This document shows, in pieces, positions 44,725 to 53,379 of a DNA stretch of 64,000 nucleotides; position 1 is the first letter of the stretch, and every line of letters starts with the position of its first letter. The stretch spans positions 458,499-522,498 of the forward strand of contig JBMNGL010000013.1 of assembly GCA_050949825.1 (NCBI GenBank), read 5' to 3'. The position numbers were made by a program, and so were the translations under genes. Under the pieces are notes generated by a model. The model was given only the letters and a program-made list of their open reading frames with translations. It made no database searches and was not told where the DNA came from. This DNA comes from DTU019 sp050949825 (GTDB taxonomy: Bacteria; Bacillota; Syntrophomonadia; Syntrophomonadales; Syntrophomonadaceae).

Positions 44725-46108
44725 GGTATTCATAAGTTATTTAGCGGTGGTATTTATCACCTTTATCATGACCACTCTGGCTTTTTATCCTATCCTGTTG
44801 GGAGTATTGGAATATCGGGCTCAAATTGGACTGGAAAAACAAGCCTGGGAAATCGCCTTCATTGTAGAAAGCCGTCAATCCGGATTGCTGCTCTCCCAGA
44901 ATCATAATCTTCCTGCAACTATTCTGCTCTTGGGCCGTTCTGTGGAGAGTAATTATATGCTGGTCGATCCCCATAACCGCATCACCTTCAGCAGCTGCCC
45001 GGAGGATTTTCCGGTAAACCGGGTTTTATCAGACCTGCCCACCAGCTTGCGGGAAGACCAGATAGTGGATAAAAACCTGGCCAATGTTTACCGCACCGAC
45101 AAGTACCTGGCAGTAGAGGTGCCTATCGGCATTAGCCCTGAAACCACCGGCACCGTCATTACTTTTATGGCTATCGAAACCCTGCGCACCATGTATCTTA
45201 ACGCATTATACCTGGTCTTGGGCAACCTCTTTATCGCCCTCATCAGTGCGCTGGTAATAGCCTATTTTCTTATCGGCTATATTGTGCGGCCGTTAAAAAA
45301 CCTGGAACAATATGCTGAAGCTGTGGGCAACCGCCAGTTTGATATAAAATTGGAAGCCAAATGGGGTGACGAGCTTTCGACCCTGGCCCTGGCCTTCAAT
45401 CAGATGGCCCAACGATTAAAGACCTATGATGACAGTATGCGTCATTTCTTTCAGAACGCTTCCCATGAGATGAAAACGCCTCTTATGAGCATTAACGGCT
45501 ATGCAGAGGGAATTCGCGACGGTTTGTTTGAGGGCGCCTCGCTTGAAAATGCCATAGAAATCATTCATAAAGAAAGCCTGCGGCTGCGCAATATCGTGGA
45601 TAATATGATCGACATTACCATACTGGAGCAGCCCCACAGCAACTACTTTCTGCCCCACCCTTTAAGCTATATAGTGGAGAATGTATTCGACTCGGTAGGC
45701 GGCTATGCACTGGAACAAAAGGTGCTTATTCACACCGATATTCCAGCCGCCACCATTGTAGTCGGGGATTGGGATCGCCTGCAAAGCCTGTTTGTCAATC
45801 TGCTGTCAAATGCCATTCGCCACGCTCAAAGCCAGGTGACCATTCGTTCCCAATTACAACCTCTTGGCCAACAGGTGCAGATTGCTATAGAAGATGACGG
45901 GTCCGGTTTTACACAGGAAGACATTGACCATGCTTATGATTATTTTTACACCCGGGCCAAAGAAGGCTCGGGACTGGGCTTAACGATTGCCAAAATAATC
46001 GTTGAGGAACATGGAGGAACCATCAGCCTGGATAATCGATCAAACGGAGGCGCTGTAGTCACCATCACTTTGCCCAGCCTGGGAGCCAATGCAGCAGACC
46101 TGGCCTAG
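44696..46108 (+). CDS. Sensor histidine kinase
   Basis: A 470-residue membrane kinase. One TM helix lies at residues 10-35 and a second at about 165-195, flanking an extracytoplasmic sensor of about 130 residues. A HAMP domain follows (RPLKNLEQYAEAVG). The HisKA phospho-acceptor is in FFQNASHEMKTPLMSINGYAEG. The HATPase domain has an N box (LFVNLLSNAIRHA), DDGSGF and GSGLGLTIAK. It phosphorylates the preceding regulator. Signal is unknown; the membrane gene at 46268 may be a target or partner. Confidence 0.94.
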   Translation: MGRLKSISSRVFISYLAVVFITFIMTTLAFYPILLGVLEYRAQIGLEKQAWEIAFIVESRQSGLLLSQNHNLPATILLLGRSVESNYMLVDPHNRITFSSCPEDFPVNRVLSDLPTSLREDQIVDKNLANVYRTDKYLAVEVPIGISPETTGTVITFMAIETLRTMYLNALYLVLGNLFIALISALVIAYFLIGYIVRPLKNLEQYAEAVGNRQFDIKLEAKWGDELSTLALAFNQMAQRLKTYDDSMRHFFQNASHEMKTPLMSINGYAEGIRDGLFEGASLENAIEIIHKESLRLRNIVDNMIDITILEQPHSNYFLPHPLSYIVENVFDSVGGYALEQKVLIHTDIPAATIVVGDWDRLQSLFVNLLSNAIRHAQSQVTIRSQLQPLGQQVQIAIEDDGSGFTQEDIDHAYDYFYTRAKEGSGLGLTIAKIIVEEHGGTISLDNRSNGGAVVTITLPSLGANAADLA

Positions 46109-46109
46109 G

Positions 46110-46175
46110 GGACACAGGGGGACGTTTTTGCTGTGTCATTCGATAATGACACAGCAAAAACGTCCCCTAGTGTCC
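46110..46175. repeat. Long perfect palindrome, REP-like
   Basis: A 23-bp perfect inverted repeat (46118-46140 and 46145-46167; arms begin GGGGACGTTTTTGC) with a 4-base centre, flanked by a second pair, GGACAC (46110-46115) and GTGTCC (46170-46175). It lies two bases after the kinase stop. It could end transcription, but looks like a dispersed palindromic element. Confidence 0.8.
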
Positions 46176-46267
46176 TGGTAGCTGACACCACAGTTAAAGT
46201 TATTGGGAGGAATTCAAGCTGAATAAGGCGAAGTGTTTTGGGTTACTATTAAACAGGAGGGTAGGCT

Positions 46268-47080
46268 ATGGTAGACCCGGTTAAAGGCCGTCTTACAGCC
46301 CTATTCATGCTCATCCAATCATTACTGGCTTTTGGAGCCGCTTTAACAGGCTTGCTGCACCCCTCAATATATTGGGCAGCAGTCAAAACTGGAGTTTTTG
46401 CGGAGAGTCTGTTGGCGGGCACATTGGCGCAGGATATAATTACTATTCCTGCCGCCATCATCCTGGCCCTGATGTCAATGCAGTTCCTGAGCCGCCAGCG
46501 CTATAAAAGCTTTATCATTATGCTGGGTTTAAGCGCTTATTTCTTCTATGCCTATGGCCTGTTCGTAATAGGTGGCAATTACACAATTTTGTACCCGCTG
46601 TACCTGCTGATCTTTGCATTGGCAGTCTACAGTTTGATATTTGGTTTGAACAGCTTTAATCCTGCAGCGGTCCGCCAAACCCATCTGCCTGCGGGGATGC
46701 GCAAAACTATTGCCGCCTATCTGCTCCTAATCATAGTGCTGTTTGTTCCCCTGTGGCTGTTCATCCTCATCCCCGGCGCGACCCGGCAGATACGGCCTGA
46801 TGCCTATGCAGTGTTTGTATTGGACCTGGCCGTGGTCATGCCTGCGCTAGCAGTGACAGCCTTTATGCTATGGCGCCATATCCCCTTTGGCAATATCCTG
46901 GCCGGGGTGGCTTTGCTGAAAAGCCTGACCCTGCTCCTCTCCGTAGCCGTCGGAACAGCAGTGGCACCAATCTATGGCCTGCCCTTGAATTACCCTATGC
47001 TTGGTATTTATTGCCTGCTGGTCTTATTCAGTCTGGTCCTGGGCACATTCTATATGCTGAATCTACTGCGCAGGTGCTAA
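46268..47080 (+). CDS. Multi-pass membrane protein, unknown
   Basis: A 270-residue protein with about eight hydrophobic helices, short loops and no recognised motif. It has a PVKGRLTALFMLIQS N-terminus and a charged RRC end. RBS CAGGAGGG precedes the ATG. It lies 160 bases downstream of the histidine kinase on the same strand, with a long palindrome between them. It may be regulated by that system, but this is inference from position. Confidence 0.65.
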   Translation: MVDPVKGRLTALFMLIQSLLAFGAALTGLLHPSIYWAAVKTGVFAESLLAGTLAQDIITIPAAIILALMSMQFLSRQRYKSFIIMLGLSAYFFYAYGLFVIGGNYTILYPLYLLIFALAVYSLIFGLNSFNPAAVRQTHLPAGMRKTIAAYLLLIIVLFVPLWLFILIPGATRQIRPDAYAVFVLDLAVVMPALAVTAFMLWRHIPFGNILAGVALLKSLTLLLSVAVGTAVAPIYGLPLNYPMLGIYCLLVLFSLVLGTFYMLNLLRRC

Positions 47081-47148
47081 CCGAAATTACGCGCTAATCT
47101 GTCTTAACTTCATAATTATATAAGCTAATATCAGGCGTTACCCTCTGG

Positions 47149-47179
47149 TGTCATCCTGAGCGGAGCGAAGGATCTTTTC
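47149..47179 (+). repeat. Dispersed intergenic repeat motif
   Basis: Contains TCATCCTGAGCGGAGCGAAG, continuing GATCTTTTC. From memory this motif (TCATnCTGAGCGnAGCGAAG) recurs between genes in many unrelated bacterial genomes. It has no coding potential. Confidence 0.6.
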
Positions 47180-47210
47180 CCAGAAGTTGTTCGCTTCGCG
47201 AAATATCCTT

Positions 47211-47268
47211 CGGGCGCTGACCTTAAGGCATGACAAAACCGGGCGCTGACCTTAAGGCATAACAAAAA
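47211..47268 (+). repeat. Two 29-bp direct repeats
   Basis: CGGGCGCTGACCTTAAGGCA followed by TGACAAAAC (47211-47239), then the same 20 bases followed by TAACAAAAA (47240-47268). CCTTAAGG is itself palindromic. Function is unknown. Confidence 0.85.
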
Positions 47269-47350
47269 CAAGGGGCTTTCATAACAGCAATGACCCAACG
47301 GTATTCAGGCAGGACTTATTATATTTGGGCAGAAGACCTATTATAGGTAA

Positions 47351-47439
47351 AAGGCTGCGGCGACCTGCTTTAGGTTGCATGCCCTTAAGCAGGCATAGAC
47401 CGGTTTGGATTCCCCGGGGCTGATTCCTACCGCAGCCTT
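47351..47439 (+). ncRNA. Candidate structured leader upstream of the aminotransferase
   Basis: A perfect 10-bp closing stem (AAGGCTGCGG, 47351-47360; CCGCAGCCTT, 47430-47439) encloses 69 bases. Within these, three hairpins can form: ACCT/AGGT (47363-47375), ATGCC/GGCAT (47379-47395) and CCGG/CCGG (about 47400-47417). This would be a four-way junction. It ends 46 bases before the start codon. I cannot match it to a known riboswitch. Confidence 0.5.
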
Positions 47440-47484
47440 AAGTCCACCCTTGAAATGACCATGTATATAAGGAGATTAATGGCT

Positions 47485-48870
47485 ATGAAATATGTCACCC
47501 TGGAAGAAGCGTTGGCTTTTGATCGGAACCGGGTCATAGAGAACCATAAAAAATACGGCAATTCACACTTTCCCAGTTATTTGGCCTTATTAGACTTTGA
47601 CAAGAATTATCCCTGCGCCGAAGGGATGTATGTCTGGGATGCAGATGGCAACAGGTATCTGGATTTTCTTGGTGCCTACGGGGCTTTGAATCTGGGACAC
47701 AACCCCCCCGCCATAATTGCCGCGCTTAAAAAAATCTGGGATTTGAAGACCACCAATATGATGCAATCCGGTTTATCAGCCCTGGCAGCAGGTCTGGGAG
47801 AAACCCTGGCGGAGATCACCCCCGGAGACTTACGCCACAGCTTTTTTGCCAGCGCCGGCTGCGAAGCGGTGGAGGGAGCGCTTAAAACGGCTCGCATTGC
47901 CAGCGGTAAACCGGTCATAGTATCTACTGAAGCATCCTTTCATGGCAAAACCTTCGGAGCCTTGTCGGCATCAGGAAGAGAAAAATATAAAAAGCCTTTT
48001 GAACCCTTGCTGCCGGGATTTGAGCAGATACCCTTTGGAGATACCGAAGCTCTTGAGGAAAGATTCAAGCAGAAGGATGTGGGAGCCTTTATCTGTGAGT
48101 GCATACAGGGAGAAGGGGGTATCAATATACCGCCGCCCGGATATCTGGTGCGGGTAAGGGAGTTGTGTGACAAATATGGTGTGCTCTGGATTGCTGATGA
48201 AGTACAGACCGGTTTTGGGCGCACCGGCAAGATGTTTGCCTGTATGCACGAAGGAGTGGCGCCGGATATCATGGTTTTGGGAAAGTCTATTGGCGGCGGC
48301 GTGGTTCCCCTGGCCGCATTTATTTCCACTCCCCGGGTGTGGAGCAAAGCCTATGGTTCTATTGAACGGGTTGCGTATCATACCACTACCTTCGGCGGCA
48401 TGTCCACCCAGTGTGCAGCGTCACTGGCGGCCATTCAAGCTTACATTGAAATGGATCTGCCCGGGCAAGCTGCCGATAATGGAGAATATTTTCTGTCACG
48501 GTTAAAACCATTGCAGCAGAAATATAACATGATTCAGGAAATCAGAGGAAAAGGCTTATTGATAGGCATAGAATTCAAAACACCCGGGGGCATTATGAAC
48601 AAGGTGGCCAGGCTGGAGGAGGTCGCACAGGAAAACATCGGCGCTATGGTCAGCGGCGTTTTATTGAACGATTACCGTATCATTACCGCCTATACGCTGC
48701 ACAATCCCGCCGTATTGCGCCTGGAACCCCCTTTGACAGTAAACCGGGAGCAATTGGATGAAGTCGTTCAGGCCCTGGATGAGACCCTGAGCAAGTACAA
48801 GAGCTTTGCCAGTCTCTCCATGAAAAGTGCTAAAACCATGATATCTTCACGATTTTCACCCCGAAATTGA
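47485..48870 (+). CDS. Class III PLP aminotransferase (putrescine/ornithine/GABA type)
   Basis: A 461-residue aminotransferase. Landmarks are FLGAYGALNLGHNPP, FFASAGCEAVEGALKTAR, SFHGKTFGALSASG, ECIQGEGGIN, WIADEVQTGFGRTGKMF (PLP aspartate), and LGKSIGGGVVPLAAF with the PLP lysine. It most resembles putrescine-type omega-aminotransferases. The ATG at 47485 has AAGGAG nine bases upstream; the ATG six bases earlier is too close. Control by the structured leader is possible. Confidence 0.85.
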   Translation: MKYVTLEEALAFDRNRVIENHKKYGNSHFPSYLALLDFDKNYPCAEGMYVWDADGNRYLDFLGAYGALNLGHNPPAIIAALKKIWDLKTTNMMQSGLSALAAGLGETLAEITPGDLRHSFFASAGCEAVEGALKTARIASGKPVIVSTEASFHGKTFGALSASGREKYKKPFEPLLPGFEQIPFGDTEALEERFKQKDVGAFICECIQGEGGINIPPPGYLVRVRELCDKYGVLWIADEVQTGFGRTGKMFACMHEGVAPDIMVLGKSIGGGVVPLAAFISTPRVWSKAYGSIERVAYHTTTFGGMSTQCAASLAAIQAYIEMDLPGQAADNGEYFLSRLKPLQQKYNMIQEIRGKGLLIGIEFKTPGGIMNKVARLEEVAQENIGAMVSGVLLNDYRIITAYTLHNPAVLRLEPPLTVNREQLDEVVQALDETLSKYKSFASLSMKSAKTMISSRFSPRN

Positions 48871-48967
48871 ATTGCTCCGACGGCGATGGTATGATCCAGG
48901 AACAAGCTTAAGATCCCCGTTGATCAACATTTCATTACAGCAGTGAACTTGGTGTAAAAGCCTGGAG

Positions 48968-49972
48968 CTATTGGCCTACTTTCCAACGGTGTATCATATC
49001 AACCTGGCGGGGATCTTGAAGCGAAGGGTATGCTCTGGAGTTGTGCAAAGAACTATGAAGACGTTCAACCAGGTCTACCGCTTCCCTTCCCGCGGCCATA
49101 CCCCGGCGGGCCAGATAACACCCCACTACGGTACCGGTGCGCCCGTGTCCGCCCCAGCAGTGAACATAGACCGACCGGTCCCGGGCAAGAGCCGCATCAA
49201 TGCAATCCAAGATCTGGCGCATACTGCCTTCTGCAGGAACACTCATATCAGGAATATCAAACCGTTTGAGCTGGATGTCTCTTCCCATACTTGCAGCCAG
49301 GGCGTAAAGCTCCCCTTCATAAGGAAAAAAGGGTATACCCTGATGGTTTCTCTCATGTGGTTCCATCAGGTTAATCACCAACCCTATCCCCGATTGCAGC
49401 AGGTAGCCAAGCTTATTCCAGGCGGTCCGGGGATTCAGGTCACCCGGATAGGCTCCGGCCAGGACGCGCACCGGATCAGCCCAGTAACTCCAGGAATTGG
49501 ATATATAGGCGAGGCGGACTTTGCCGTTTTTTAAGGGCAGCGGCCCGCAGACAGTTATTTGCCAGGGCTGTTTTCCCGCTAAAAAATCCTCGAGTATTTC
49601 CTCCAAACGCTCCATCATAGCCTTGATCTGACCGCTCCGGATCAGTGCTGCCAGGGCTCCGCTGCTAATTCTTTCCTTGCGGATGCAGCCGGACAGAATC
49701 TTGCGAATATCGAGAAGGGATGCCTGACGGTACAGATCCGGGACTTTTTCATACCGCTCGGCCCATCCCTCCCACGGCATCCAATCATAATGAAGAAAAA
49801 AACCGCTGTCGTATACCGCTTCAATGAACTCTTCAACACCGGGGTGGTATTCCGTTTTTCGCTTATCCCCACTGCTTGTTACCAGAACATTGCAGTGCTG
49901 CAAGAAAAACTCGTGGTGATTGACGATCTTCTCCAACATATGCAGCCCGCTTTTAATTCTCATGCCCTCCAT
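48968..49972 (-). CDS. DUF6508 domain fused to a dual-specificity-type phosphatase
   Basis: A 334-residue protein. The N-terminal part (about 1-120) matches the DUF6508 pattern (EFIEAVYDSGFFLHYDWMPWEGW, IRKERISSGALAALIRSGQIKAMMERL). The C-terminal part is a cysteine phosphatase: VINLMEPHERN, the general-acid region IPDMSVP, and the P-loop HCWGGHGRTGTVVGCYL with catalytic Cys and Arg. Target is unknown (phosphotyrosine or other phosphate esters). The ATG at 49972 has GGGGGGAAG upstream. Confidence 0.82.
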   Translation of the reverse strand: MEGMRIKSGLHMLEKIVNHHEFFLQHCNVLVTSSGDKRKTEYHPGVEEFIEAVYDSGFFLHYDWMPWEGWAERYEKVPDLYRQASLLDIRKILSGCIRKERISSGALAALIRSGQIKAMMERLEEILEDFLAGKQPWQITVCGPLPLKNGKVRLAYISNSWSYWADPVRVLAGAYPGDLNPRTAWNKLGYLLQSGIGLVINLMEPHERNHQGIPFFPYEGELYALAASMGRDIQLKRFDIPDMSVPAEGSMRQILDCIDAALARDRSVYVHCWGGHGRTGTVVGCYLARRGMAAGREAVDLVERLHSSLHNSRAYPSLQDPRQVDMIHRWKVGQ

Positions 49973-50324
49973 AATGACTTCCCCCCTGTTTCTATTCAAA
50001 TCTGTCATAATGGGAGTAAGCACATGACTTGACAGTTCCTGTTGTTAATTGTACAAGTGTACTGTGACAGTATGTTGTCACTTTATAAACAGCTGCTGGT
50101 AAAATTCCGCCAAATTATTCCTGACTCGTGTTGTACTCAGAAATATGCGTAAAATATTGACGAACATTTTATTGCCATACAGTCAGATCCGAGCCAATTA
50201 TCATTAACCCCTCAGATATTTTTCCACCGCCTTTATTGATGCGCTCCCCCTGGGCTTTTTCTTTCTTATGCGGTGCTTAAGCATGCTAATGCCTGTTTTC
50301 GGGATGCGCTGCAAGCATTAAAGA

Positions 50325-50430
50325 AATGTTTTGTTATACAGATTGTAAACATTCCAAATACAGAATTAATCACACCAGGGGTGATTTTGCCCTTAAAATA
50401 TGACAATCACCCTGGGGGTGATGGTTGTGA
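50325..50430. repeat. Copy 1 of a 105-bp element with paired 17-bp palindromes
   Basis: It shares TTTTGTTATAC, GATTGTAAACATTCCAAATA and two operator-like palindromes with 60640-60745. The palindromes are ATCAC-ACCAGGG-GTGAT (50369-50385) and ATCAC-CCTGGGG-GTGAT (50406-50422), centres 37 bp apart. It lies 136 bp upstream of the secreted nuclease gene. Confidence 0.8.
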
Positions 50431-50557
50431 ATACAGTAATGCATTGAGCGTATTTATTGATGCCCGCCCCCCAAACTCTTGTAAAGGGCAACATTATTCC
50501 ACGAAATGATGTTTTGGCAGCAGGATTTAGATAATATTCCGAGGTATAATAATTAAT

Positions 50558-51355
50558 ATGAAGCGGTATTATACGAAGTTGTTAAAATTTAAATATTTCT
50601 TGCTTGTGCTCTGTTTAAGCATGCTGTTGCCCTGGTTTTCGGGATGCGCTGCAGCAGGAGATTATGCTGCGGAATCCGAAAAAATGCCATCTCAGCAGAC
50701 CAATGACAGTGGCCTGGATAGCCGGGAAAGCCCCTCCCCTGCTGTTGAGAACAGAGTACAGCATCCCGACAGTTTAAAATCCGTTCAGGTAATCTGGATT
50801 GTGGATGGTGACACTATCAAGGTGAAGATGGCTGGCAATACTGAGAAGGTTCGTTTAATTGGCGTTGACACCCCGGAGTTGAATCACCCCACCCGGGGCG
50901 AAGAGCCTTATGCGCTGGCGGCGCGAAAATATACTCAATCTCAATTGGCAAACAAGTCTGTGCTCCTGGAGTTTGACGTGGAGAAAACCGACCAATATGG
51001 CCGCTTGCTGGCCTATGTCTGGTTGGAAAAGCAGATGTTCAATGAAATGCTGCTTAAGGAAGGTTTCGCCCAACTTTCGACCTATCCGCCCAATATAAAA
51101 TACACCGAAAGGTTCACTGCCGCCCAGCGGGAGGCCGTTGCTGCGGAGCGGGGTTTATGGGGGGCGGAGGCTGATGCCAGTCCGACTGGTTCACAGACGC
51201 CGGGCTTATACGTCGGCAGCTCCAGTTCGAACAAATATCATTTCCCCGATTGTCAGTGGGCACAAAAGATAACGCCCGCCAATCAAGTGTGGTTTATGTC
51301 CAAACGCGAGGCCGCCATGGCTGGTTACGAGTCTTGCGGGAAGTGCAGCCCCTAG
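50558..51355 (+). CDS. Secreted thermonuclease-family lipoprotein with C-terminal metal-binding domain
   Basis: A 265-residue protein. The lipoprotein signal ends in the WFSGC lipobox (residue 30). The SNase domain (about 78-205) shows VDGDTIKV, the catalytic-region RLIGVDTPELNHP, DQYGRLLAYVW and ERGLWG. The C-terminal GSSSSNKYHFPDCQWAQKI and YESCGKCSP form an Ada-type zinc-binding module seen on such nucleases. It probably degrades extracellular nucleic acid. A TATAAT lies 15 bases before the ATG. Confidence 0.87.
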   Translation: MKRYYTKLLKFKYFLLVLCLSMLLPWFSGCAAAGDYAAESEKMPSQQTNDSGLDSRESPSPAVENRVQHPDSLKSVQVIWIVDGDTIKVKMAGNTEKVRLIGVDTPELNHPTRGEEPYALAARKYTQSQLANKSVLLEFDVEKTDQYGRLLAYVWLEKQMFNEMLLKEGFAQLSTYPPNIKYTERFTAAQREAVAAERGLWGAEADASPTGSQTPGLYVGSSSSNKYHFPDCQWAQKITPANQVWFMSKREAAMAGYESCGKCSP

Positions 51356-51544
51356 GCCACTTAAGCACTAATTATGGCAGTGACTCAATGTCATTCTCAA
51401 CCATCTAAAAAATCTTATCATTTTCCAGCCTGACCAGGCGATTATTTTTTCCTGCGGCTGGAAGCCTTCAATCGTGCATTTTTGGCCACAGGTGGAAATG
51501 ATATATAATATAGCGCACAATTAGTCTTAACATGAGGTGAAATA

Positions 51545-51787
51545 ATGATAACAAAAGAGTTAGTGCAGCGCATAAATGAATTGGCCCGCAAAAAGAAGAA
51601 CCAGGGCTTGACCCTTGATGAGCAGGCGGAACAGAAAAAGCTTTATCGAATCTACCTGGATTCGGTTCGTGAGCAGCTCACCGCCCAGCTTGATGCGGCC
51701 TGTGCCCAGCCAAAAAATCACGTCTGTGATGACACCTGCTGCCACCACCATGATCACGGTCCGGGTTGTAAGCACGAAAAGCATTAA
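51545..51787 (+). CDS. DUF896 (YnzC-like) protein with a His/Cys-rich tail
   Basis: An 80-residue protein. Residues 1-50 are the DUF896/UPF0291 helical hairpin (ELVQRINELARKKKNQGLT, EQKKLYRIYLDSVREQL). The usual protein ends soon after; here a tail (CDDTCCHHHDHGPGCKHEKH) adds four cysteines and six histidines, a probable metal-binding extension. In Bacillus the family is SOS- or sporulation-linked, but its role is unclear. The RBS is weak (GAGGTGA). Confidence 0.82.
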   Translation: MITKELVQRINELARKKKNQGLTLDEQAEQKKLYRIYLDSVREQLTAQLDAACAQPKNHVCDDTCCHHHDHGPGCKHEKH

Positions 51788-52012
51788 GCGAACTGCAAGT
51801 GATGCCATCAAGCCATGGCGTCCTTGCCAGCGCACCCGCAGGGCGGAAGCAATTAGGATCAGTGTGCCCAAACATTCAGATAAAAGCGCAATAAGAAATT
51901 ACGGATTTATGCAAATGCCTGATCCATTAACAAAGTGAAGTAAATCAATCAACTCAATAAGCCTATCTATTGCAAAACAAATCGTTTGCTTCTGGGAAGA
52001 GCACCTTTCAGC
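51788..52012. other. Intergenic region, nothing clear
   Basis: Together with the following terminator this makes about 330 bases without a supported gene. Short open frames here overlap both neighbours and lack RBSs. Confidence 0.35.
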
Positions 52013-52052
52013 AAGCCAAAAGACACCCCTTAAAAGAGGTGCCTTTTGGCTT
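52013..52052 (-). terminator. Terminator near the alcohol dehydrogenase gene
   Basis: A 10-bp outer stem (AAGCCAAAAG / CTTTTGGCTT) with a CACC...GGTG inner pairing. It lies about 70 bases after the dehydrogenase stop. Confidence 0.7.
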
Positions 52053-52121
52053 GAACATGAATCCTTTATGAAATAGCGATAGTAACTGCAAATTATCACT
52101 ATTATCAACTTCATAATATGT

Positions 52122-53180
52122 TTATTTCTGGTAAGGAGTAACCACCCATTTGAGACAGCCATCCTTCTTGCCACCAAAAACATCGTAGCCTTTGACGAGG
52201 TCATTTAAGGGAGCACGATGCGTAATCAAGAAATTGGTATTAATTTTCCCGGTTTGAATCAATTTGATTAATTCCGGAATCCGGTTGGCGTTTACCAGTC
52301 CCATGCTGATCCTGATATTCTTGATCCACAATGTATTCATAGCCAGTTCCTGAGGTTTTTCGAAAACCCCGATCAGGGAAATCGTGCCGCCCGGTCTGAC
52401 GGCGTCTACTGCCATATCAAAGGTGGGCTTAAAGCCGTTGGCTTCAATGGTGACATCGGCTCCACGCCCCTGGGTCCGTTCTCTGATTGCATCGCCGACA
52501 TTTTCGACCTTCTGAGGATTGATTCCTATATCTGCAATACCATTCTTCACTGCGAAATCCAGACGTTCCTGGTTGATATCAACAGCGATAATTTCGGCAG
52601 GTCCCCACAGCCTGGCGGTAGTCATTGCGCACATTCCGACCGGTCCGCCGCCCATAACCGCAACAGTATCTCCGGGCTCTATGCGGCCTTGCTCAGCACC
52701 AAAATAGCCGGTGGAAAGAATATCACCCACAAATAACACATCTTCTTCGGTTAAGCCGTCAGGTATACCGAACATACCCAGATTGGCATGAGGAACCCGC
52801 ACATATTCTGCTTGACAGCCATCAATCATATAGCCGAAAATCCAACTGCCGGTAGTGCAGTGTGAATAGATGCCGCGTACACAATAGAAACATTCGCCAC
52901 ACTGGGTGACACAGGAAACGGCTACCTTGTCCCCTACTTTGGCATTTCTTACTGCTGGTCCTACTTCAACGACTTCACCGCAAAATTCATGACCGATTAT
53001 TCTCCCCGGTTCCACTTCCGGCATGCCGCCATGCCAGATATGAATATCGGTTCCACAGATGGTAGAGGTAGTTACCTTGACAATGGCATCATCAGGTTCA
53101 ATAATGCGCGGTACGGGTACATCCTCCAGGCCAATTTTTTCGGGGCCACGATAAACCAGGGCTTTCATTGTTGCAGACAT
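52122..53180 (-). CDS. Zinc-dependent secondary-alcohol-type dehydrogenase
   Basis: A 352-residue medium-chain dehydrogenase. The catalytic zinc ligands are C in STICGTDIHIWHG, H in GHEFCGEVVEVGPAV, and the E of that motif. A structural-zinc-like cluster CGECFYCVRGIYSHC is present. The NAD(P) fold has VAVMGGGPVGMCA. It resembles the isopropanol/butanediol-type enzymes of clostridia, so fermentative alcohol oxidation or reduction is likely. The start at 53180 has GGGAGG upstream; the longer frame has none. Confidence 0.88.
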   Translation of the reverse strand: MSATMKALVYRGPEKIGLEDVPVPRIIEPDDAIVKVTTSTICGTDIHIWHGGMPEVEPGRIIGHEFCGEVVEVGPAVRNAKVGDKVAVSCVTQCGECFYCVRGIYSHCTTGSWIFGYMIDGCQAEYVRVPHANLGMFGIPDGLTEEDVLFVGDILSTGYFGAEQGRIEPGDTVAVMGGGPVGMCAMTTARLWGPAEIIAVDINQERLDFAVKNGIADIGINPQKVENVGDAIRERTQGRGADVTIEANGFKPTFDMAVDAVRPGGTISLIGVFEKPQELAMNTLWIKNIRISMGLVNANRIPELIKLIQTGKINTNFLITHRAPLNDLVKGYDVFGGKKDGCLKWVVTPYQK

Positions 53181-53255
53181 CAAACGATACCTCCCTTTCT
53201 TTGCCGAAAGATTCACAATATTAATCTCTCAGATACTACACCTTCTTATTGCTCA

Positions 53256-53313
53256 TAAAAAACAAAAAGCCGATGAGTTTTAATGCGCCAACAGCGCTTT
53301 ATAACACATCGGT
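53256..53313 (-). terminator. Terminator of the DUF2294 gene
   Basis: An outer stem CCGATG / CATCGG with an inner GCGC pairing, followed on the minus strand by TTTTTGTTTTTT. It lies 67 bases after the stop. Confidence 0.8.
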
Positions 53314-53379
53314 CTTCTCTCAAGCCCCCCACCCACGGGGTTCTCGCCAGACTACCAGGAGTTGCTTTTTAATTGGTTG

